This document shows, piece by piece, positions 55,801 through 64,000 of a DNA stretch of 64,000 bases (within the stretch, counting starts at the first letter, position 1; each line of letters opens with the position of its first letter). The notes below the pieces were generated by a model. The model saw only the letters and a program-made list of their open reading frames with translations, was not told the origin of the DNA and did not search any database. The position numbers were made by a program, and so were the translations under genes. The DNA is from Proales similis (lineage: Eukaryota > Rotifera > Eurotatoria > Ploima > Proalidae). The stretch is from positions 2,170,001-2,234,000 of the forward strand of contig JAGVRJ010000001.1 of the NCBI GenBank assembly GCA_019059635.1, given 5' to 3'.

Positions 55801-58800
55801 ATACGGAGTCGAAGTGCTTGAAGGCACGAACCTGACTCACACGATCTGCGAGGCCAATCACTTGACGTCGTTCGCGGGCGGCTGGGTGGTCTTGCCGCCC
55901 ATGATCGACTTTGAGTACGTGTTCGCCAACGCCAATCCGCTCGACAATCCGGCCATATACGCCACAGTGATCGGCATAATCTGCCTGTTTGTGATCTTGG
56001 CCATCTGGGCGCGAGTGCAGGACCAGCGAGACAAGAAGAAAATGGGCATCTGCCTGATCAACGCTGAAGCTGCAGCCGGTTTCGACTCGCTCTATCTCTA
56101 CGAGCTCATGTTCTTCACCAGTGGACGCAGGGGCGCAGCGACCGACTCGAACGTCAGCTGCATCCTCTCGTCCGATCAGACCGAGACCGAGGTGCTCGAG
56201 CTCAAGGACAAAGGACGCAAGCCGTTCAGACGTGGCGGAGTCGATTCGTTCATTTACGCGTCAGAGCAGTAAGTAGTCGGCCTTCTCCTCTTTGCATCAT
56301 CTGATCTGACTCGAAATTCGCAGGCCCCTGGGCACCCTGACCAACTTGAAGGTGTGGCACGACAACTCGGGCCGAGCGGGAAGCGCCGGCTGGTTCCTCA
56401 AGTTCGTGATTGTGCACGACCTGCAGACGAGAGAGAAGCAGTATTTCATTTGCGACCGGTGGCTGGCCGTGGACAAAGACGACGGAATGATAAATCGAAT
56501 CCTGGCGGCTGCGGGCGAGGCGCAGAAGACGCAGTTCAGGTACTTGCTGCAGAAACAGGCCAAGCAGAAGCTGAGCGATGGCCACCTCTGGTTCTCGGTG
56601 TTCGCTCGGCCGGTGCAGAGCTCGTTCACTCGTCTCGACCGTCTGACTTGTTGCTTTGTGCTGCTCTGCATGACCATGATGATGAACATTCTGTACTATG
56701 GCACGGACACTTCGGCCAAGTCAAACGGCCTTGAGATCGGCCCGTTCAACTTCACGCCGGCGCAAGTGAGCGTCGGAATAATCACCAGCTTGATCATATT
56801 CCCGCCCAGCTTTCTTCTCGTGCAGCTGTTCAGGCGATCTAGACGACGCGAGACGAGAACGAGCAAGCTGAAGAAGCAGCTGGATGAGCTGCAGAAGCAG
56901 ACCAGGAACGACATGTTCAAAGACAAGGAGCAGATGATCGAGGCCGAGACCAAAAAAGAGAAGAAGAAGCTCAAGTTTCCCTGGTGGGTCAAGATAATCG
57001 CCTACGTGCTGTCGGCGATCATCGCCGCCGTCTCGCTCTTTTTCATTCTGGTGCAGGGCATCTCGTTCGGCAACGACAAGGTCACCAAATGGATCACGTC
57101 GCTTCTCGTCTCGTTCCTCACTTCGGTGTTCTTGACGCAGCCGTTGCAGGTGGCGATCGTCGCCTTCATTCTGGTGTTTGTCTGTCGCAAGTCAGACGAC
57201 AAGAGCGACATTGAGGAAGAGGACGAGAAGGCGCTCAACAAATATAAGAGACCAGCTTATTTGAGCGGCTTGGGGCATCTCGCTCAGACAAGAATGAACA
57301 ACGGAGTCGAGGACATGACTGAAGCAGAGCTAAAAGAGCTTAGAAGGACCCAACTGAAGCGCACTCGTGCCAAGCAACTGCTCAAAGAGCTCTTTTTCAA
57401 TCTGCTCTTCCTCTGGGTTCTGTTCACGGTCGCCTACTCGAATAAGGACAATAACTCCTTCAATTACAAGAGGAGCGTATCCGGCCTGTTTGAAGGACAC
57501 AGTTCAGTATCGAACATCGCCGGTATATGGCAATGGCTGAGCGACGAGTTCATCAACCAGACCCTCAAGGACAGTTATTACAACGGAAAAGTCGAACAGA
57601 AGCACATGTTTGACTTGGCATCGATCGTGATCGGAAAGCCGCTTCTCCGTCAGAGTCGCGTGGAAATCGGTGGGTTTTCGGCCTGTTGCCTCTAACCGTT
57701 CATATTATTGATGAATTTTGTCGTAGACTCCTGCCAGCTTCACGAAGGCTTCAAGCAAGAATACCTGCCCTGCACAGACGAGTTCTCATCGCTCGAGGAA
57801 GACAAGGAGAAATACGGATTTAATTGGTCTCCGTTCGACAGCTCTTTTGCGGTGCCTGCTGGCGAAGAGGACATTTACAAGGCGTTCCAGTACACGTCGT
57901 CGAGTGACATTGACGGTGTTCCTTACGGCGGAATCTACACCACTTACATGGGCGGCGGCTACGTTTACCGAATCGACAGCAAGGCAAGCAAAGCATCGCT
58001 GGTCTCCAAGTTCCAATCGCTGGAGAACTATGGCTGGATCGACCGGCAGACTCGGGCCGTATTCGTCGAGTTCTCCGTATTCAACGTCAACATAAACCTG
58101 TTCGCCTACTGCACGATATTGTTCGAGCTGCTGCCGACCGGAACGATGGTGGCCTCGGCGCGCTTCGAGCCGATCAGCATGATGAGCGTCAAGACCGAGC
58201 TGCTGTCGTTCAAGGTGATCTGCAATCTGCTCTACATTCTGTTCATCGTGTTTTTTGTGGTCACCGAGACGCGGCAGATAGTCAAAGAGAAGAAAAAGTA
58301 CTTTACGCAGTTCTGGAACTACATTGAGCTGGTCATAATCGGCTTCTCGTGGGCCGCGTTCGCCATGTATCTCTACCGGCTCTATTCGTCGCACAAAATA
58401 TTCAAAGAGCTCGAGGAGCACGGCACCGACGCCCAGATCAGACTGCAGTACATCACGTACTGCAACGAGGCGCTCGGCTTCTCGCTGGGCTTTTGCGCTG
58501 CGTTCGGCACGCTGCGCTTCATCAAGCTGCTGAGGTTCAACAAGAAGATAATCATTTACATGCTCGCGTTCAAAAAGAGTCTCAAAGAGCTGGTCAGCTT
58601 CGGCATCGTGTTCTTTGTGTTCTGGATGAGTCTGGTGCAGACATTTTACATAATATTCAACGTCAACTCGACGCAGTTCCCCACTCTGGTCAAGTCGATG
58701 GCCACCTGCTTTCAGATGGTGCTCGGCAAGTTCGAGGTCAAGCAGCTTATCGAGGCGAACGCCTTCTTCGGCGTCACTCTCTTCATAGTCTACAACCTGC

Positions 58801-59213
58801 TTGTGGTGTTTGTGCTCGTCAACATGCTGCTCACCATTCTCACCGACCACTACAATGACGTAAAGAAGGACAGTCACCACCTTGATGACGAAGACCCTGA
58901 TCTTTACGAGTACCTTAAATCACTGTTTGCCAGCTTCATGCCCGTGTCGAGCTGGAGAGACAAAATCGACGCGCCCAAGGACAACCATTACTATCGTGAT
59001 GTGGTCTCCATCTTGCCTGTTCGAGTCAATTCGCTTGTCTACAAGGTGCAGAAGGTAAGCAGCCTTTGTCCATTCCTCTTTGCTTCTCTCAGCCTCTCAT
59101 GAAACCAATCGAAGGCATATTTCCGCAAAGATGATTTCGAAACCGGCTTTGCTCCTCTCAAAGAAGAGGAACAGCCGCAAGTAGACGATTCGGACATTGA
59201 GAGCAGCGCCTGA
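49872..59213 (+). CDS. Polycystin-1-like receptor/channel B (inverted paralog of A)
   Basis: 24 exons: 49872-50173, 50239-50378, 50433-50696, 50755-50905, 50957-51099, 51158-51412, 51472-51619, 51696-51841, 51894-52148, 52202-52852, 52918-53089, 53158-53360, 53414-53521, 53583-53738, 53811-54307, 54365-54490, 54545-54608, 54669-54697, 54762-55010, 55062-55470, 55533-56268, 56324-57669, 57727-59054, 59115-59213; 2658 aa. Architecture follows gene A: signal peptide (YCLIALAVLWLRASG), three WSC-like/PKD pairs (to about 601), REJ-like region, GPS-like site (CYFWDD, CEANHLTSF), TM1, PLAT, polycystin domain and pore helices with MVLGKFEV. Differences: no Thr-rich mucin stretch, one extra intron (between 53521 and 53583), diverged ectodomain, and an acidic C-terminal tail (QVDDSDIESSA) where A is basic. 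Exons from 54365 to 59054 have exactly the same lengths as in A. Nothing is truncated, so it should be functional. Confidence 0.9.
53765..53778. repeat. Two CCCTAAA telomere-type units in an intron
   Basis: The intron between exons 14 and 15 of polycystin B (53739-53810) contains CCCTAAA twice in tandem. The corresponding intron of gene A lacks it. Confidence 0.85.
54867..55252 (+). repeat. Inverted homology block 1, polycystin B copy (stalk)
   Basis: Partner of 36979-37364; equal length, no indels, includes an identical 51-base intron. Confidence 0.95.
55818..57241 (+). repeat. Inverted homology block 2, polycystin B copy (GPS, TM1, PLAT, linker)
   Basis: Partner of 34996-36419. Protein differences are only a handful (such as Gln/His before CEANHLTSF, Glu/Lys in KEKK(E/K)LKFPWW, Val/Ile in YVLSA(V/I)IAAVS). 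The 55-base intron inside is identical. Confidence 0.95.
57876..58885 (+). repeat. Inverted homology block 3, polycystin B copy (channel core)
   Basis: Partner of 33344-34353. Identity breaks off sharply where the C-terminal tails begin (HHLDDEDPD here, HHLDHEDPE in A). Confidence 0.93.
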
Positions 59214-59809
59214 GCCAGAGCATAGCTATTACTTAGGAACTTTTACCAGGAGCCTTCATTTATGTTTATGTTCTCCTGTTTTTCGCAATAAAAGCATTCT
59301 TGTACCCGCCCCCGGAGAGTTTTGTTTTCTCCTTGGAGATAAGCGAATTTACTATCAAAATCAACACATAACTCTTCTTTTTTTGAAAATTCAAAAGGAA
59401 AAAAAAAGGCAACAAAAGAGCAACACTCATTTTAGTTGTATAATCTCCGACAAGTGAGAAATTCACAGTCCCGGTTTGAAAATTGAAGAAGATGAACCCG
59501 AGCCGAATAGCACTGATGAATAGAAATAGGTTCTACAAAGTAGAAAGCGTGCAGCTGCTGGCATTAGAGAACACACACACACACACAAACAAAAACTGGG
59601 CCACGAGCAGCATTGGTCTGAAACGAATGAAAGATGCAAAAAATAATTTAGTGCGAAGCAGTCTAGGCATACTGTGTGCGCTGGCTGCCGAGCAATCGAT
59701 TGATTTAGAACTGATACAAACAGGACAGATGCGAGCCAAAGAACAGGAGCAGCGCGTGCCTTCCTCTTGCTGAGTAATAGTCGTATAAATAACAACGAGA
59801 GGGCTCCTC
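59214..59809. other. Convergent gap between polycystin B and B4GALT
   Basis: 596 bases between facing stops. AATAAA at 59287-59292 serves polycystin B. An (AC)n run lies at about 59572-59586. ORFs here are not supported. Confidence 0.6.
59287..59292 (+). promoter_or_regulatory. Poly(A) signal of polycystin B (AATAAA)
   Basis: AATAAA 74 bases after the polycystin B stop. Confidence 0.6.
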
Positions 59810-61022
59810 TCAGTTCTGATCGTTGTAGTTGACGTAAATACGCGTAAACAAGGCCTTTCGCTCTGTTTTTATCCACTCGTAGCGAAGCGAATTGAGTCCG
59901 TCTGTCTCGAGGCGTGAGATGGCGCTCATGTACAACATGAATCTGGAGGCGAGCAAACGATAAATTCGAAGTCATTTTGTTTATTCTAGACATCCACTCA
60001 CCGGTCGGGGTTTTTCTCTTGTTTTTGATGACAATTCGCAAAGTAGCGACCGACCTCGGGGCTCAGTCTCGTTATGTTCGGGTATTTGTTCATTACTCTG
60101 AGTCGTGCGTCGTCGTCTGTGCGAGCATTTCAAAAACCAAGCAGATGAGAAGAAGCTGGTGGATGCTAACCTTCGATTCCCCAGCCGAAATAGGAGTTGG
60201 AGAATCCGTTTATGTTGTTGAACTGCTCTTTGGTGAAAGCGTTCACGCCGCCAAAGTATTTGTCCCTGAAATAGCCGCTCACCCTTTTGGTTGTGGTTTT
60301 TTAAAATTAGCGGAATTGGGGCCAGATCGAAGCGAGCACTTACGAATAGCTGTAGGTGTTTAACGCGATGGCCATTTGCTTTGGCATTTCACTGCTGCAC
60401 TCGTAGATGTTTCTTTCACTTTCGGGTAGCATATCTACATCGTGAAATACAAAGCAGTCCAACTGAGCATCGTCTTTGAGCGCCTCCACATAGCCAATGT
60501 TGATAAGGAGCGCCCGATTGAACTTGAGATGCTTCAGAGGCTCGACCAGATAGATGCCGTAGTCGGCCTCCTGTCTAATCAAGAACTGATGCATGTAGAG
60601 GAGAAATATGTGCAAATTGGGCTGGCGATCTCGATAGGGCACAATGAGCGCCAGCTTGGGCCGGCCGCCTTTGCCTTTAAATTTGCCGCCGGGCAGTATG
60701 TTAAACGGCTTTAACTCGTTCTCTACTTGAGTATAGGTCAAGTTCTTCAAATTCAGCTTGTTGTCATGATCAGCTATTGAAGAGACGCAATGAGTCGACC
60801 TGGCGGGCAGCAGTTGGCTTGCTTTAACTTACTTAAATTGAACGGAATGTGCTTGCATAGATCTTCGTTGATGGGCATTTTGATCAGGTCGATGGCAGTG
60901 AGCAGCTTTTCATGGTAGGCGATCAGGAACACGATCAGCAGATTGAAGGCGGCAATGCGCACCAAATAAAATCGCCAGTTTCTTCTGCCCAGCAGGGACG
61001 CTCGTAACCACCTGAGTCTCAT
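59810..61022 (-). CDS. B4GALT: Beta-1,4-galactosyltransferase family protein
   Basis: Five exons, 61022..60833, 60773..60344, 60283..60171, 60116..60002, 59942..59810, give 326 aa. These Golgi type II enzymes add galactose (or GalNAc in some invertebrates) from the UDP-sugar to GlcNAc or xylose acceptors. A basic cytosolic tail and one membrane segment (about 20-40) precede the catalytic domain: [18 protein letters not shown] (family FRNR-type block), NIGYVEAL, metal-binding [10 protein letters not shown] (DVD about 175-177), [22 protein letters not shown], and GWGIEDDDARLR. The usual GWGGEDDD has Ile in place of the second Gly. The subfamily is not resolved; length is near that of B4GALT7 and short invertebrate members. 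The stop faces polycystin B. Confidence 0.9.
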
Positions 61023-63186
61023 GTGTGCGTGACGACCGGCTCTCTACTGCTCTGCGCTTCATGCAACCAATTTTGCTCTGCGCACTCGATTCATGCGAAT
61101 CTAAATTTAGAATTGGAGTTTTAAAAATGGCCCCGTCCGGCTGCCTGGTCAAATTAAACATCTACACCTACTCGACGCGTGGGTCATAAAAAGCAGCAAA
61201 AATAATAAAAACAAAGCAAAAGAAATATAAAGAGACTCAGGGCCGTGCAGTCAATGGCTCATGACTCACGAGATATTCACAAGACAAAACTTAATTGCAT
61301 CCACCGGAGCGCTGAACAAAACAAATTGCTGATCGTGTCGAAGGCAGTCTGGCCGAGTGTGGCCAAGCAAGAGCTCGACAGGCTCCCAGTTCGATTTTAT
61401 GGTGTTGGTCCTCCGTTTGGCATGGTTGTTCATAAATTATCATGCTCATAATTCGCCAGCCAGCCAGCCCGCGATTGCCTCCAAGCGAATCTACGCCTCT
61501 ATCAGCTCAGCGTGTTGTTGCTCGCGTTTTACTTCTTCTCAGCTCTTGCACGCGTGTGAGCCGAGTCTGATCTCCATCATCTTGGCGAGTTCTTGTGCAA
61601 ACTCGGAGGCGCGTGCAACGCGTATCGACGACGACGGCGGCAGCGTGTGTGCCAAGGAGGACCAGATTCATAAAAATCTCCCCACTCAAATCCAAGCGGA
61701 TTTCTCTTCGATTGCGAAACGTGATCTCATTGCCGCCAATTTTGAAAATACACCCGGCCCGAAATGGGCGAAAAGAGAAGCAAAGCGAGCGAGTGAGGCG
61801 AATAGAAAAATGCTTGCAAAAACGATTACAATCATTTACTAGATGAGAGTCAGCCCTGCACAAGCTAACGGGCTCATCTTCATAATTTTTTTCAATGGCC
61901 CATAATTTCAGAGAATATTATGAATGAGTAGAGCATGCAAAGCATCATGATGATCATCATCAGAGTCATCAACATCATCATGAATATAATCCCGAACCAT
62001 ACACACTCAAGCATGTCTGATGACTGTTTGTCTAAGCAGCGAGTAAGAGTTGAATCAGAATGTAGACACGCCCTCTCTCTCTATCTCTCTCTCGCCCTGC
62101 GATCGGACGCGACTAAGTAGCAAAACAGGAAATTGACAGGGCGTAGTCCATTTGTCAGCTGGCAGTGGTTATCACTTGAGTTTGCTTAAAGTACATTTGT
62201 TTTTGGTTCATTTCGACCTCTTTATGGCCCTTTCTCTCTCTCTCTTTCTCTGGCTCTCATTTGCGATCTCACCCACTCGGACGCCGGCTTGTGCGCATCG
62301 CGCCCATTGTTCTCCGTATCTGCAAATCAAAGAGCCGAATGAGCCCGCATGTGCAAGTGATTTATCGGTTTTTATAATAATAATTAATAATTTTTTTATG
62401 GCTCGCATCTGCTTCCGAAATCGAATCGCGCAGCCTCTAAAACATGTTTGAGCGGCGTTCCAAAGATAAACTTGCTAATTGAATCTGATACTTTTGGTTA
62501 CCGTATACACAGACATGACCGGGCCCGGTTGTCGCCGCGCTCCTCAATTCAAATGAGTTGTGTTGAGTTAAATCAGATTCTTTCATTATTGGGCTCGTAC
62601 GTAGCGGCCAGGTGAGCAAATAAATAGGTGACGGCGTGCTGTTCGAACTTTAAAAACGCTTTGCTTAATCTCAATTAGGTCATGAATATCTAATTTGCAA
62701 GCCAGCACAACACAATTCAAATTCATCTGCCTCGCCCGTCTAATCTTCTATCTTTCAGGCCGACGCGGTTCGCTCCCTCCTCCTTGCTCATCCTCTTTGC
62801 GCCATCGTCGGCCGCTCTTCTTCAATCCTGACCCGTTCGTGGCCAATCGTCCGGTCCGCTTGATTTCTCTTCGCTTTTTTCTCAACGCATCGGCTCTCTC
62901 CTTCTTTGTGCACTTTTCGTTTCTCTCCTGCTGGATAATGACGAACTCTGTCGAAATTGAACTCAAATTTCATTTGCCGGCTCATTACTGAACGAATTGA
63001 CTGACTTGTTCAGATAACAGGGAGTTGGCTCATAAATCATGAGAAACTGTGGCCGGCGATGTTCAAAGGGTTGAATTCAGACCGCAAAGCTGTCAGGATC
63101 CTGTCGAGTTGCTAAGTAACACAGCGCAGTCGAGCGCACTTTTCACGCTCGACTCCGAATTGTACGAAGCGCATCGATCGAATTAA
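61023..63186. other. 2.2-kb non-coding region between divergent B4GALT and CEP162-like gene
   Basis: Both flanking genes point away, so two promoters are expected. It contains a CATCAT-rich patch at about 61940-61985, CT runs at about 62070-62095 and 62230-62250, and AT-rich segments. Short ORFs here show no family match. Confidence 0.55.
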
Positions 63187-64000
63187 ATGTCTCTGTCCGG
63201 CAGTTCAATATCGTCGCCGCGCAAGAAAAGCGGCAATCGAGGAAGCGCCGATTACTCGGGCTCGTTTGACGAAGAGTTTGAAAAATTCCTTGAGCAGGTC
63301 AGTGATCGAGGTCTTGGTTCGCAATGGGTCAGTCGGTAATAATTTTGACTGGTTAAGACAACCGAATCAGAATGGAATGCGGACAAATGGGCCAAGAAAG
63401 AGCCAGAGCCCTGGTGGGCGAAAGATTCTAAAAACGAAGCGGTGTTCGAGAAATCGAAAAATTTCTTGAAAAAGGAAAAGCCGATCGCGCAGAGCAGCGG
63501 TAAATACGAGCAGCAAACAGTTCGCTTCAGCGACGAGCATCGAATCTCATTCAGCAACGAGAACGACGACGATGCAAATTCGGCAGATGAGACACGAAAA
63601 GACACAAAACGCTCGGACGCGTCGGACAGGCTCGGCTCGTCGAGGCTGGACTCGAAAAGTGAAAAGAGCCGCTCGTCAGCTGATCCCGAAAGTGTCTCTT
63701 CTCCAGCTTCGTCTCAACGTGAAAGAAGCGCTGTGCAGGTGCCCAACGAGCGTAAGCAATTTCTCTCGCATTTTGGCTGAATTTCATCAAAAAGACTTGT
63801 TTGATTGATTGATTAGCGATGGGCTCTAGTACCATTCAAACGAGAAATCTTCTCTCTGGCGTCAACTTTGCAGAGACGCACGACAGCGACATGAACAAAG
63901 AGACCGGAGCGCTAATTGATTTACAGACCCTCGAGGAACGCTTTGACGAAGAGCAGACCGATGAAGCGGGCGCAACTGCAAAAAGTGGCAAACACTCAGA
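63187..64000 (+). CDS. CEP162-like protein, 5' part (runs off the window)
   Basis: Exons 63187-63297, 63358-63751 and 63817 to beyond 64000 (partial). About 230 residues are visible. The start MSLSGSSISSPRKK leads into FDEEFEKFLEQ and, after the first intron, KKEPEPWWAKDS; an acidic DEEFE.F block followed by a PWW motif is how centrosomal protein CEP162 (KIAA1009/QN1) begins. The rest is charged, Ser-rich and disordered (RFSDEHRISFSNENDDDAN, SSRLDSKSEKSRSS). CEP162 is an axonemal/transition-zone microtubule protein. The long coiled coil that would confirm this lies outside the window, so the identity is tentative. Phases close across both introns. Confidence 0.45.

Noticed and set aside
33051-59213. 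Transposon or provirus as the cause of the inverted repeat
   Set aside because: The arms are exons and introns of a host gene family; no transposase, reverse transcriptase, terminal repeats or target-site duplications were seen.

Overview
This is nuclear DNA from a small-genome invertebrate animal. Genes are split by very short GT-AG introns (about 45-105 bp, mostly 50-65), some are intronless, and many gene ends lie only 140-400 bp apart. The gene content is metazoan: tyrosylprotein sulfotransferase, beta-1,4-galactosyltransferase, nucleobindin, polycystin-1-like receptors and an IgLON/lachesin-like Ig protein. Non-coding DNA is rich in (GA)n/(CT)n tracts. The phylum cannot be fixed from the sequence. 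No tRNA, rRNA, transposon ORF or CRISPR array was seen.

Layout. 1-9.7 kb: a 62-residue orphan ORF, TPST (-), a truncated copy of the 5' end of an SPFH gene followed by the full SPFH gene (+), and a three-Ig GPI-anchored protein (-). 9.7-14.5 kb: a long non-coding island full of purine/pyrimidine tracts. 14.5-16.8 kb: a single-pass EGF-module protein with a likely glycosaminoglycan site (+). 17-22.6 kb: five closely packed minus-strand genes, in transcription order EMC5, FERRY3 (C12orf4), ATAD1/Msp1, DNAJC12, NDUFS8. 23.2-32.9 kb: TM9SF4 (+), APC10 (-), USP7 (-, intronless), and a degenerate 2OGFOD3-like protein (+). 33.0-59.2 kb: two large polycystin-1-like genes arranged head to head (A on minus, B on plus) with nucleobindin (-) and transportin-1 (-) between their 5' ends. 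59.8-64 kb: a beta-1,4-galactosyltransferase (-), a 2.2 kb gap, and the 5' part of a CEP162-like gene (+).

The standout is the polycystin pair. Both proteins alternate WSC-like cysteine modules with PKD domains three times, then have a REJ-like region, a GPS-like site, a PLAT domain and a polycystin channel core. Exon structure is almost the same in both, and their diverged ectodomains differ. Three separate blocks (GPS-proximal stalk; GPS, TM1, PLAT and linker; channel core) are nearly identical at the nucleotide level. Two introns are identical inside these blocks, while introns between and outside the blocks have diverged. This is the signature of repeated gene conversion between inverted paralogs. 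Because the ectodomain halves lie inside and the channel halves outside, a crossover between the arms would exchange receptor heads and channel cores while flipping nucleobindin and transportin. The pore filter reads LGK instead of the acidic LGD of cation-conducting PKD2 channels, which suggests PKD1-type subunits.

Exon boundaries below were set by hand from splice signals, reading phase and family alignment; nearly all models close in phase from start to stop.
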